A stretch of DNA of 64,000 nucleotides from assembly GCF_009729205.1 (NCBI RefSeq), contig NZ_VTHB01000008.1, positions 1 through 64,000 on the forward strand, given 5' to 3'. The notes below the pieces were generated by a model. It was given only the letters and a program-made list of their open reading frames with translations, had not been told where the DNA came from and made no database searches. Each line of letters begins with the position of its first letter. Within the stretch, counting starts at the first letter, position 1. Shown here piece after piece: positions 8,451-18,024 of this stretch. The DNA is from Mycobacteroides sp. CBMA 271 (GTDB taxonomy: Bacteria; Actinomycetota; Actinomycetes; Mycobacteriales; Mycobacteriaceae). The position numbers and the translations under genes were made by a program.

Positions 8451-9446
8451 GTGACTTACCCACCACAGGAGCCGCCCGCACCGGGTGATCCGAACGCGTA
8501 CAACCCGAATCAGCCGCCACCGGGATACCCGCAAGGTCCCCCGCCCGGATATCAGCCGGGCCCTCCCCCGGGAGCTCCGCAGTACCCGCCGCCCTACCCC
8601 GGCGGTCAGTTCCCCCCACCGCCTCCCGCGGGATATCCGCCGGCCGGGTACGGCTATCCGCCGGCCCCGTCGTGGCCACCGCAAGGCCCGTTCTCGGTGG
8701 GTGAGTCGTGGAGCTGGGCGTGGGCCCATGTCACCAAGCGCTTCGGCACGATCGTGCCCCCATACATTGTCTGGTTCGTGATCTCCCTAATCCCGCAGGT
8801 AGTGATCTCACTAACCGCGACCAGTCGAGTCGCCACGCGCAATATGGGGGACGCGTTTACCGCCGCTTACACCGCGACATCCCCCGTCGTCACATTGCTC
8901 GGCTCCCTCGTGACACTTGCCCTTGCGATAGTCGCATCAAACTGCCTCGTCGGCGCGAATCTCGATGTGGCAGATGGCAAACCCGTCAGTTTCGGTAGCT
9001 TCTTCCAGCCCCGCAACTTCGGCCAATATGCAGGTGCCGTGCTATTGACCGCGGTGCCAGGAATTGTGATCCAGCTGCTCTCGTTCGGCGCCGCGCTTGC
9101 CGGGAGTATCAGTCTGATTCTCTTGCTGAGTCTGGCGTCGTTCCTGGTTACGCTCGCCGTAGTCGTGTTTCTGCAGTTCACCGGTTACTTCGCGATGGAG
9201 CGGGGACTCTCTGGCATGGCCGCCGTCAAAGCAAGCATCGACTTGGCCAAGAACAACCTCGGTTCGGTGATCCTCGTCGATCTCATCGCAATCGCGGTAA
9301 TCATCGTGGCTGTGATCGCCAGCGCGATTACCTGCTTCTTGGGCACGATCATCTTCATGCCGATGGGTATGGCGACATGCGCTCTGATCCACGTCTACAC
9401 CTACCGACGTCTCACCGGCGGCGTGATCGCACCCTCACCGGTGTAA
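8451..9446 (+). CDS. Proline-rich multi-pass membrane protein
   Basis: The protein has 331 residues. The first 85 or so are rich in proline, glycine and tyrosine (repeats of PPPGYQPG type) and probably form a cytoplasmic disordered tail. From residue 105 on there are about five hydrophobic segments (for example IVWFVISLIPQVVISL, LILLLSLASFLVTLAVVVFL and a third near 285-310), with KASIDLAKNNLG between the last two. This is the architecture of mycobacterial Pro-rich DUF975-like or glycerophosphoryl-diester-type membrane proteins, but no function is assigned. The start is a GTG without a clear ribosome site, so translation may be leaderless. Confidence 0.85.
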   Translation: MTYPPQEPPAPGDPNAYNPNQPPPGYPQGPPPGYQPGPPPGAPQYPPPYPGGQFPPPPPAGYPPAGYGYPPAPSWPPQGPFSVGESWSWAWAHVTKRFGTIVPPYIVWFVISLIPQVVISLTATSRVATRNMGDAFTAAYTATSPVVTLLGSLVTLALAIVASNCLVGANLDVADGKPVSFGSFFQPRNFGQYAGAVLLTAVPGIVIQLLSFGAALAGSISLILLLSLASFLVTLAVVVFLQFTGYFAMERGLSGMAAVKASIDLAKNNLGSVILVDLIAIAVIIVAVIASAITCFLGTIIFMPMGMATCALIHVYTYRRLTGGVIAPSPV

Positions 9447-9462
9447 ATCGCTGCACCCCAAA

Positions 9463-9520
9463 CCGAGTGGGAACCTCACGAGGGAATCGAGCCAGAATTC
9501 CTCGCGAGGTTCCCACTCGG
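9463..9520. repeat. Long inverted repeat with CCGAGTG ends
   Basis: Two 20-bp arms (9463-9482 and 9501-9520) match with one mismatch around an 18-bp loop. The arms begin CCGAGTGGGAACCTC and end in the complementary CCCACTCGG. It lies 16 bp after the membrane-protein stop. No T-run follows, so it is not a standard intrinsic terminator. The CGAGTG/CACTCG ends recall the elements flanking the gene at 54910. Confidence 0.75.
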
Positions 9521-9548
9521 CACAACGAAAGGCCTTCCAGCCGATTGC

Positions 9549-9583
9549 CATGTAAATCCCCCAGGCCAAGGAGGATTTACATG
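9549..9583. promoter_or_regulatory. Palindromic putative operator upstream of the AAA ATPase gene
   Basis: Perfect 11-bp arms, CATGTAAATCC (9549-9559) and GGATTTACATG (9573-9583), surround a 13-bp spacer and end 13 bp before the ATG of the next gene. Symmetry and position suggest a regulator site or an attenuating hairpin at the 5' end of the message. No known regulator is recognised. Confidence 0.5.
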
Positions 9584-9596
9584 GTAACCTCAGGGC

Positions 9597-11423
9597 ATGT
9601 TGCCGCGACCCCGCGACGAGGCGCGTGTTCACACCGCACTTCGTCGCGCCCCCGTCGTACTCCTCATTGGGGCTCGCCAGGTAGGCAAAACGACGCTTGC
9701 GCGCTCGATCGTCGAGCCGAGGAGCCTGAACTACTTCGATCTCGAGCGCCCCGACGACCTTTCCCGCCTCGACTCGCCCATGACTGCCCTTGACGGACTC
9801 CGTGGGGTCGTTGTCATCGATGAGGTTCAACACCGCCCCGAGCTGTTCCCTGTCTTGCGGGTACTCGCCGATCGACCCAACAGGCCCGCAACCTTTCTCA
9901 TTCTGGGTAGCGCAGCGCCGGAGGCGCTTCGGCAAGCGTCAGAGTCGCTGACCGGCAGAATCGAGGAGGTCACGCTTGGAGGATTCGGAGGCAGCGACCC
10001 CGATATTCAGCCCGATCTCGTGTGGTTACGCGGAGGCTTCCCGCGCTCTTTACTGGCAGAGAGCGCGGAGGATTCGATGCAGTGGCGCCGCCAATACATC
10101 AGAAATTTGACCACGCGAGATCTCCCCGGTTTTGGCACGGGATTGCCTGCAGCAACCATCGAGAGATACCTGCAACATGTGGCGCATGTCCACGGGAACC
10201 TGTGGAACGCCGCAGCGGTCGCCCGGTCCTTGGGCATTTCCGAGTCAACTTCGCGACGTTATCTCGATATTTTGGATGATGCCTTGATCGTCCGAATATT
10301 GCAGCCCTGGCATGAAAACATCGGAAAGCGGATCACCCGCAGTCCAAAGGTTTACTTCCGCGACACCGGCATCGTTCACGAGATACTGGGAATCGGCGAT
10401 ACCTCGGCCCTAATGCGTAGTTCTATACATGGAGCAAGCTGGGAGTCATTCGTTATCGACGAATGTCTGCGTCGCGCACCGGAATTCCGGCCTTACCACT
10501 GGCGGACTAGCAATGGTGCAGAGCTGGACCTATTCCTCACCGACGGCCGGCTCAGAATCGGGGTGGAGGTGAAACGTACGGACGCACCGCGGCTCACCTC
10601 ATCCATGCGCTCGGCACTGAAAGATCTTCGCCTCGACGCACTCTGGGTGATATACCCAGGGAGCAGGCGCTTCGCACTGGAGACCAACGTGATCGCGATG
10701 CCCTTTGATGAACTCCTTGCTGCCCCGACTCTCGCAGTGCTACACGGACGCACAAGACAACAGAGCGTAAGAGACATCATCGGCGACCGAGAGCACGCAC
10801 TGTCGACTGCGCTGGCGACCATGACTGCGATGAATATTCCTGCGCTAACCGAGTTCTCGGAATCGGAGACTGCATCATTCAAATTTGACCAAGAATGGAG
10901 CCGGCGGGGACATTCCAGCAACGACCGAACCCCCATCCGCATTCTGCTGGTCTCCAAGAATGCTGAACTAAGAGAACGCGCCGCTCAGGCAATCGTCAAC
11001 CTACTCTTTGGGCTGGAACGGATCAACAACCCCTGGATCAATAAGGTTGCCGGGACTGAGCTAATCAGCCCATACGCCAACCACACTGTTGTCGCAGTAA
11101 GGCGGGCCGTCGAGGCATCCAGCGGCGAAACTCTGTTCGTCGACGACATCAACGGGATCTATGTTGATACATCAGACATGCCAGATCTGCCGGCCGCGAT
11201 CCCGCATTTAACTGCTTCCGGTGACGTCGAAATGGCCCGACGGCTCCCGCGTATTGATGGAGATCAAGGCGATTCATGCGCATCGGCGATTAGAGCATTT
11301 GCGAAGAGAGAACCTTCCGAGCTTCAATTCATTATCGGAGGAGACAAGCCGGCGATAAGTCGATTCCACAAAGTCGCATCCTACGGCGGTATCTATTTTG
11401 AACACCTTGACCTAGACAGCTGA
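9597..11423 (+). CDS. AAA_14/DUF4143 ATPase with a degenerate CbbX/EccA-like C-terminal domain
   Basis: The protein has 608 residues. The N-terminal half is a standard AAA_14-DUF4143 protein: Walker A GARQVGKTT near 25-33, Walker B VVVIDEVQ near 70, sensor LGSAAPE, a winged-helix region (AAAVARSLGISESTSRRYLDIL) and a DUF4143 nuclease-like part with GAELDLFL and IGVEVKR. Residues about 450-608 look like a decayed CbbX/EccA AAA+ module: a Walker-B-like ETLFVDDINGIYV and ELQFIIGGDKPAISRF in sensor position, but no P-loop where LLVSKNAELRERAAQ stands. Base composition looks less GC-rich than the neighbours, and the gene stands alone, which suggests transfer. The function is unknown. The C-terminal assignment is by eye and moderate. 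Confidence 0.82.
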   Translation: MLPRPRDEARVHTALRRAPVVLLIGARQVGKTTLARSIVEPRSLNYFDLERPDDLSRLDSPMTALDGLRGVVVIDEVQHRPELFPVLRVLADRPNRPATFLILGSAAPEALRQASESLTGRIEEVTLGGFGGSDPDIQPDLVWLRGGFPRSLLAESAEDSMQWRRQYIRNLTTRDLPGFGTGLPAATIERYLQHVAHVHGNLWNAAAVARSLGISESTSRRYLDILDDALIVRILQPWHENIGKRITRSPKVYFRDTGIVHEILGIGDTSALMRSSIHGASWESFVIDECLRRAPEFRPYHWRTSNGAELDLFLTDGRLRIGVEVKRTDAPRLTSSMRSALKDLRLDALWVIYPGSRRFALETNVIAMPFDELLAAPTLAVLHGRTRQQSVRDIIGDREHALSTALATMTAMNIPALTEFSESETASFKFDQEWSRRGHSSNDRTPIRILLVSKNAELRERAAQAIVNLLFGLERINNPWINKVAGTELISPYANHTVVAVRRAVEASSGETLFVDDINGIYVDTSDMPDLPAAIPHLTASGDVEMARRLPRIDGDQGDSCASAIRAFAKREPSELQFIIGGDKPAISRFHKVASYGGIYFEHLDLDS

Positions 11424-11438
11424 GCGCAGAACGAAAAA

Positions 11439-11477
11439 GGCCCGGCCTGCACTGGATTTCTCCAGGCAGGCCGGGCC
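11439..11477. terminator. Bidirectional intrinsic terminator
   Basis: Perfect 12-bp arms, GGCCCGGCCTGC (11439-11450) and its complement (11466-11477), are flanked by A5 on the left and GTTTT on the right. It can therefore stop transcripts from both the AAA gene (plus) and groEL2 (minus), which converge here. Confidence 0.9.
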
Positions 11478-11493
11478 GTTTTCAGCTCAGGAC

Positions 11494-13119
<1,626 letters not shown>

Positions 13120-13222
13120 TGCGAAGTGATTCCTCCGTATAGGGGGTTGCACGTTCTTGGCCGGGCTCAGTGCCCGCGACGGACGGACGCAGCTGTGTGG
13201 GATGCGTCCTCACTGGACCGGC

Positions 13223-13249
13223 CTAGCACTCACCGGTCGTGAGTGCCAA
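13223..13249. promoter_or_regulatory. CIRCE element 1 (HrcA operator)
   Basis: CTAGCACTC, nine bases, then GAGTGCCAA match the CIRCE consensus TTAGCACTC-N9-GAGTGCTAA with small deviations at the ends. It lies upstream of groEL2. HrcA binds this element as a repressor of chaperonin genes. Confidence 0.93.
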
Positions 13250-13257
13250 TCCCCTTT

Positions 13258-13284
13258 TTAGCACTCGGGCATGGCGAGTGCAAG
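13258..13284. promoter_or_regulatory. CIRCE element 2 (HrcA operator)
   Basis: TTAGCACTC, nine bases, then GAGTGCAAG form a second CIRCE box, with its centre 35 bp from the first (about three helical turns). The 352-bp region 13120-13471 between groEL2 and the divergent gene holds these two boxes and no gene that I can support. Confidence 0.92.
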
Positions 13285-13471
13285 GGCGATCGGGTGGTCA
13301 GCAGGCCAACAAACACGACGTCGGGGCCACGGCAGGGTGGATGTGACCGTGTCAGGTATCGACGGCGGCCCGAACAGCGGCGAATTCGACCAAGTCCGGC
13401 GAAGTTCATTGCCGACCACAGCATTGACGAGATGGCCGAACGCGCGCGGGCCGGCCTCGTACATTTATCGC

Positions 13472-13966
13472 GTGGAGGGGATTCGCGGGGTGGTCTATCG
13501 GTTGATGATTCCGATGAACCTGCTGGCCATCGCCTGGGCCGCCTACGGCAAGTGGCTGCTCGCTTATCTCGGCTACGACACGGCCGGACTCATGACGATT
13601 TTCTTGATGTTTGTAGGTGGACCGGTGCTGCTGGTCTGCCTTTCGGTGACGACGGCGCTGGCCTATGCGCACCGCGACCTGACCGCTGTCGAGGCATGGG
13701 CGCAGGTCACGGTGTGGGTGACGCTGTTCGTACTCGGGCTGACCTTCTCCGACGACGATGCCGAAAGCGGGTACCCGTCCATCCTGGCGGCGTTGGCCGG
13801 CAAGACCGTGACCAACGAGAAATTCGCCAGCGGCTGGATCGACCGCGAATACCACCGCAGTCTCATCGACACGTTCTGCGTCTGGAGCACCGTGACGGCA
13901 TTCCTCGTCGGTTGCGCGGCGTGGATGCTGTTGGTTGCCTCACTCTTCCGGGACCGCGCTCGGTGA
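13472..13966 (+). CDS. Small multi-pass membrane protein, unknown function
   Basis: This protein of about 164 residues has four hydrophobic segments: PMNLLAIAWAAYGKWLLAYL, an ILMFVGGPVLLVCLSV stretch, WVTLFVLGLTF, and a C-terminal VGCAAWMLLVASLF. Two charged loops separate them. The GTG at 13472 is chosen because a TACATT hexamer sits six bases upstream, as for a leaderless message; the ATG at 13505 is an alternative. The stop overlaps the next gene (GTGA), so the two are co-translated. Divergence from groEL2 across two CIRCE boxes raises the chance of shared heat regulation, but this is inference. Confidence 0.75.
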   Translation: MEGIRGVVYRLMIPMNLLAIAWAAYGKWLLAYLGYDTAGLMTIFLMFVGGPVLLVCLSVTTALAYAHRDLTAVEAWAQVTVWVTLFVLGLTFSDDDAESGYPSILAALAGKTVTNEKFASGWIDREYHRSLIDTFCVWSTVTAFLVGCAAWMLLVASLFRDRAR

Positions 13967-15192
13967 AATCGGTGAGGAAGCTCCGATGGATACCGCGCAG
14001 CCTCGGGATCGCCGTGACGCTGCTGTGCGCGCTCGCCGCGACACAGTTCCTCTGGCCGCAGCCCGGGATCACCGAGCAGTCCGGTTCGACGGTGCGGCAG
14101 CTGGCCTTTGTCCGCGAATCGCTCGATGCCCATGCCGACTCGGCTGCGCAGCAACAGTTTCCGGAGGGGTTCTTCTTCACCAACGTGCTCTATGGGCTTG
14201 CCTGGGTTCAGACCGCGCACACCGACCCGGAACTGCGCGATCAGGCCCTGCACGAGGCCCGGTGGGCATTGGCACGCGCAGAGTCGGCCGAGGGCAAGGC
14301 CGCCTTCGACTCCACGCTACGTCCGACATACGGCGTGTTCTGGGCAGGTTGGACCACCTGGTTGCGGGGCTCGATCCTTACCCTCGACGGCACCGACAGC
14401 GCCGAGCGGCAGCTGTTCACGACGCGCAGCGAGGAGATCGCCCGGGCGTTCACGGCCTCCGACAGCCCATTCCTGTCGGCGTATCCGGGACGGTCGTGGC
14501 CTGTCGACTCGACAGTGGCTATGGCCGCGCTGCGACTACACGACCATCTGTTGGGCGACCGTTTTGGCGCGGTGATCGATCGGTGGCTAGGCGCCGTCCC
14601 CGGATACCTTGACCCGACGACAAGTCTTCTCCCCCATGAGGTTTCGCCGTTTGACGGTTCGCTCATTGAGGGGTCGCGCGCGACGTCACAGACCATGATC
14701 CAACGATTCCTGCCCGAGATCGACCGCTCGTTCACTCACAGTCAATACGTTGCCTACCGGCGTCAATTCGTTGCCTACCCGGGCGGATTCGGGCCCGCGA
14801 TACGGGAGTATCGGCAGGGCGTCGACGGACACGGCGATGTCGATTCCGGGCCCCTGATCGCCGGAATCAGCCTGTCGGCGACCGTGGTCGCGATGGGTGC
14901 GGCCCGCGTAAACGGTGATGCCGAGCTGGCCGCTGCGATCGGCGCCGAGGGCGAGCTGGTGGGTGTGCCGGTCACTCTGCCCGGAACCAAGCGATATGCC
15001 TTCGGTGTGGTGCCGATCGGCGACGCGTTCGTGGTGTGGTCGTCAACGGCGCGGCTCCTCACCGCGGACGTTTCCGCCGCTCCGCACCCCCTGCATTGGT
15101 GGTGGCGAGCACCGTGGCTCCTGGTGCTGGGCGGCGTCGCGACGCTGCCCTGGATAGCGGCGGTCGTCAGGCGCCTACGGCGCGACTCCTAG
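13963..15192 (+). CDS. Membrane-anchored helical-repeat protein, unknown function
   Basis: This 409-residue protein has an N-terminal hydrophobic segment (LGIAVTLLCALAATQFLW), a long soluble part rich in aromatic and helix-forming residues, and a C-terminal transmembrane helix (WLLVLGGVATLPWIAAVV) followed by basic residues. The soluble part, with motifs such as FFFTNVLYGLAWVQT and GHGDVDSGPLIAG, looks like an alpha/alpha-toroid enzyme domain, but no family was identified with confidence. The GTG at 13963 overlaps the upstream stop. Its end overlaps the convergent lipoprotein gene by 4 bp. A longer in-frame reading back to 13243 is antisense-like and is not used. Confidence 0.8.
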   Translation: MKSVRKLRWIPRSLGIAVTLLCALAATQFLWPQPGITEQSGSTVRQLAFVRESLDAHADSAAQQQFPEGFFFTNVLYGLAWVQTAHTDPELRDQALHEARWALARAESAEGKAAFDSTLRPTYGVFWAGWTTWLRGSILTLDGTDSAERQLFTTRSEEIARAFTASDSPFLSAYPGRSWPVDSTVAMAALRLHDHLLGDRFGAVIDRWLGAVPGYLDPTTSLLPHEVSPFDGSLIEGSRATSQTMIQRFLPEIDRSFTHSQYVAYRRQFVAYPGGFGPAIREYRQGVDGHGDVDSGPLIAGISLSATVVAMGAARVNGDAELAAAIGAEGELVGVPVTLPGTKRYAFGVVPIGDAFVVWSSTARLLTADVSAAPHPLHWWWRAPWLLVLGGVATLPWIAAVVRRLRRDS

Positions 15193-16277
15193 CCGGCGAA
15201 CCGCTGACCCGCCGCCACCGCGACCGCTTTGTCCTCATCACAGGACATCCCTCGCAGCATGGCGCCGGGTACACGAACATCCTCGGGACGCGCAGCCTCG
15301 GGTGGCGCGAAGTACGTCGGCAGATACTCCTTGCCCAGGAACACAAAGACCTCGCAGGACGGCTTGTCGTACTTGCTCGTAATGGTGCTGACGTGCAATT
15401 CGACGCCATCGCGCCGCTCGGTGACCGCATGTCTCTCGTTGCCGTACTCGGAGCGGTCCGGCTCGTCGGGGCTCACCGGACGCAGTTCCACCAGGATGCC
15501 GCCTGCCTTTCGGTCCTCCGGCGCCCCCTGGCTGAAGTAGCAGCTGTACAGATCTACGTACATGGAGCCGCCGCCCGGCCGGTAGCTTGCGAACCCTCGC
15601 AGATCAGCGAGCAACGAACACGGATCCTGACCGATCGGGCTGGGAGCTGAACCGGATCGCAGGGGCAGACGTTCCGACCTGATCCGCGCCGCGCCGCTAG
15701 CGATCGCTATGGCTTCGTCGCACGGGTAAACAGGTCTACCTGGTCCGGGATCTTTGGAGAGGCTGGCCACCACGGTGACCCGGACCCGCCTCATCAGATC
15801 GGCGGCATCACCTCGGGCTGCCCCACCCGGAAGATCGCCTGCACCCAGGTTGAAGACGTAGCGACACCACCCGCGGTTGCTCGTCGGCCCCAACACGTGC
15901 GCGATCATGATCCCGTTGACGTCGAATGAGTCGATGGGTTGTTCGACGATCTGCCCGGGCGCTGGCGACAGATCAAAACCTATGGTCGCTGACACATCAC
16001 TGGGAAAATCACCGGCGAAGGCTCCCAGCTGCAAGGTGCATCGGTCAAAACCTTCGGTGTACCCATACGAAATGGCCCGCGGAATCTTCGTCTGGACCGC
16101 TTTCGCATCGACAAATCCGCACGGATCAATGGTGCGCAACGCCGCGCGCAGAGCAAGCTCAGCGGAGTCCATATCCGTCTTGGCACGCCAGTCGTCGCGC
16201 TGAGGCGATCCGAACAGCGAGCACCCGGCCACCAACACCGGCGCGGCCAACACAGCCATCCAACGACGCACTAGCAT
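15189..16277 (-). CDS. Secreted lipoprotein, DUF3558-like
   Basis: The 362-residue protein has a type II signal peptide with lipobox LVAGC (Cys19), so it should be lipid-anchored outside the membrane. The mature part has paired cysteines in two similar halves (IDPCGFVD and QDPCSLLAD, each followed by a later Cys), which suggests an internal duplication of a DUF3558/LppX-like small domain. The ATG at 16277 follows GGGAGG. The substrate is unknown. The gene converges with the membrane gene at 13963, and the ends overlap by 4 bp. Confidence 0.82.
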   Translation of the reverse strand: MLVRRWMAVLAAPVLVAGCSLFGSPQRDDWRAKTDMDSAELALRAALRTIDPCGFVDAKAVQTKIPRAISYGYTEGFDRCTLQLGAFAGDFPSDVSATIGFDLSPAPGQIVEQPIDSFDVNGIMIAHVLGPTSNRGWCRYVFNLGAGDLPGGAARGDAADLMRRVRVTVVASLSKDPGPGRPVYPCDEAIAIASGAARIRSERLPLRSGSAPSPIGQDPCSLLADLRGFASYRPGGGSMYVDLYSCYFSQGAPEDRKAGGILVELRPVSPDEPDRSEYGNERHAVTERRDGVELHVSTITSKYDKPSCEVFVFLGKEYLPTYFAPPEAARPEDVRVPGAMLRGMSCDEDKAVAVAAGQRFAG

Positions 16278-16324
16278 TTGCTGCCTCCCTGGTGATCAGG
16301 GTAGCGATCGCAAACTCGCACGGG

Positions 16325-16888
16325 CTACTTGCGTGGGCGCAACCCGTCGAAAACAACATCGGTCACCAACGGCGAGACCTCTTTGTTGTAGCTCTGCATG
16401 GCCTGACATCCGACCAGGAGCGTCTTCACTTCGTGCACGCCAACGTCCGACCGTGCGGTACCGGCCTTCTGTGCCGCACGCAGCAGGTCGCCAAGGAGCG
16501 CATAGAACGAATCCTCGACATGCGGAATGAGTGCCTGGACGTCAATACCCGCACCGGATAACGCGTCGACCAGACCCTGATCTGTTCCGCCCCACGAGAC
16601 CATCGACCGCAGGAACTCGAAGAGCGCATCTCCGGGATCGACCGATTCGAGAAGCTCGCGCCCCTGCCCGATCACGGTGCCCATGCGATCCTCGGCGACC
16701 GCGCGGTACAGATCCTCCTTGGCCGGGAAGTGCCGGTAGACCGTGCCGGCACCCACCCCGGCGCGCCGTGCAATCTCGTCGATCGGGACACCGAGGCCCT
16801 CCTCGGCGAATGTCTGATAGGCGACTTCCAGGACCCGCGCGCGGTTGCGAGCGGCGTCGGCTCGCAAGGGTCGGGCGGGCTGATCCAT
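16325..16888 (-). CDS. TetR-family transcriptional regulator
   Basis: The protein has 187 residues. The N-terminal helix-turn-helix is clear: DEIARRAGVGAGTVYRHFPAKEDL at about residues 37-60, preceded by the usual arginine-rich lead and a VLEVAYQTFAEEG helix. The C-terminal ligand domain is variable. It is divergent from an SDR gene with a palindrome between them (see 16907-16965), a typical arrangement for a local repressor that responds to a substrate of the SDR. The ligand is unknown. Confidence 0.92.
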   Translation of the reverse strand: MDQPARPLRADAARNRARVLEVAYQTFAEEGLGVPIDEIARRAGVGAGTVYRHFPAKEDLYRAVAEDRMGTVIGQGRELLESVDPGDALFEFLRSMVSWGGTDQGLVDALSGAGIDVQALIPHVEDSFYALLGDLLRAAQKAGTARSDVGVHEVKTLLVGCQAMQSYNKEVSPLVTDVVFDGLRPRK

Positions 16889-16906
16889 CTCGCACTCCTT
16901 CAGGCA

Positions 16907-16965
16907 TTGACAAAACGGGGCGCACGTTCCGTATAGTCATAAGCGGAGTAACCGCCCCGGTTACT
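16907..16965 (+). promoter_or_regulatory. SDR promoter and putative TetR operator
   Basis: TTGACA (16907-16912) and TATAGT (16932-16937), 19 bp apart, face the SDR gene. Ten bases downstream lies a palindrome with perfect 7-bp arms: AGTAACC (16947-16953), five bases, GGTTACT (16959-16965). Its place over the start of transcription suits repression by the divergent TetR. Confidence 0.65.
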
Positions 16966-16988
16966 GACAGACTACCCAAGGACTTCCC

Positions 16989-17900
16989 ATGAGCGAGTGG
17001 AACACCACCGATATCCCCGACCAGACCGGCCGCGTCGCGGTCATCACCGGCGCCAACACCGGCCTCGGTCTGGAAACCGCCAAGGCACTGGCTGGGCGCG
17101 GCGCCCACGTCGTGCTCGCGGTGCGCAATGCCGAGAAGGGCAAGGCCGCGGCCGACGAGATCGTCGCGACCCACGCGAACTCCGACGTCGTACTGCAGTC
17201 GCTGGACCTGTCCTCGCTGGAGTCCGTCCGACGTGCCAGCGATGAGCTGAAATCGCGGTACGACCGGATCGACCTGCTGATCAACAACGCCGGCGTCATG
17301 TGGACGGACAAGTCCACCACCGCCGACGGTTTTGAGCTGCAGTTCGGCACCAACCACCTGGGCCACTACGCCTTTACCGGCCTGCTGCTGGAACGCCTCC
17401 TTCCTGTCGAGGGATCTCGCGTCGTCACCGTCTCCAGCATCGGACACCGCCTGCGTGCAGCGATCCACTTTGACGACCTGCAATGGGAGCGCGAATACGA
17501 CCGAGTAAAGGCCTATGGCCAGTCCAAGCTCGCCAATCTGCTGTTCACCTACGAACTTCAGCGGCGCCTGGCAGGCACCAATACTGTCGCGCTGGCGGCG
17601 CACCCCGGCGGATCTAACACCGAACTGGCACGCAACTCCCCGCTGTGGGTCAGGGCTGTGTTCGACGTGGTGGCGCCCCTGCTGACCCAGGGAGCAGACA
17701 TGGGCGCCCTGCCCACGCTGCGCGCCGCCACAGATCCGGCCGCTCTGGGTGGCCAGTACTACGGTCCGGACGGAATCATGGAGCAACGCGGTAATCCCAA
17801 GGTCGTCGCATCGAGCGAGCAGTCCTATGACCTCGATTTGCAGCGTCGCCTGTGGTCGGTATCTGAAGACCTCACTGACGTGATCTTCCCGGTCAAGTGA
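16989..17900 (+). CDS. Short-chain dehydrogenase/reductase, Rv0439c-like
   Basis: This 303-residue Rossmann-fold oxidoreductase of the retinol-dehydrogenase-like SDR type has the cofactor motif TGANTGLG near residue 20, LLINNAGVM near 95, the catalytic Ser in VVTVSSIGH, and YGQSK as the YxxxK pair. An NAD(P)H-dependent reaction on a lipophilic carbonyl or alcohol is expected; the substrate is unknown. It is paralogous to the gene at 26526-27443, with the same N-terminal TDIPDQTGRVA and C-terminal signature. A homologue lies near groEL2 in M. tuberculosis. Regulation by the divergent TetR is likely. Confidence 0.9.
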   Translation: MSEWNTTDIPDQTGRVAVITGANTGLGLETAKALAGRGAHVVLAVRNAEKGKAAADEIVATHANSDVVLQSLDLSSLESVRRASDELKSRYDRIDLLINNAGVMWTDKSTTADGFELQFGTNHLGHYAFTGLLLERLLPVEGSRVVTVSSIGHRLRAAIHFDDLQWEREYDRVKAYGQSKLANLLFTYELQRRLAGTNTVALAAHPGGSNTELARNSPLWVRAVFDVVAPLLTQGADMGALPTLRAATDPAALGGQYYGPDGIMEQRGNPKVVASSEQSYDLDLQRRLWSVSEDLTDVIFPVK

Positions 17901-17906
17901 GGTGAG

Positions 17907-17952
17907 GGGCGCCGCGTGGACTGCCACACCCACGGCACGACACGCGGCGCCC
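17907..17952 (+). terminator. Stem-loop terminator after the SDR gene
   Basis: Perfect 12-bp arms, GGGCGCCGCGTG (17907-17918) and CACGCGGCGCCC (17941-17952), enclose a 22-bp loop seven bases after the SDR stop. There is no T-run, which is common for mycobacterial terminators. Confidence 0.65.
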
Positions 17953-18024
17953 GCCACGCCCGCCGAAGTGCACTCCCGTAATCCGTTGCGCTAGTCTGCA
18001 GTCCAGTCAGATAGGAGTTACAGG

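Noticed and set aside
9463..9520. Intrinsic terminator for the gene at 8451-9446
   Set aside because: The hairpin is long, with no T-run and an 18-bp loop; listed as an inverted repeat, though it may still stop transcription.
13243..13962. N-terminal extension of the 409-residue gene back to 13243
   Set aside because: That part runs in a different frame over the small membrane gene at 13472-13966; the GTGA overlap gives a better start at 13963.
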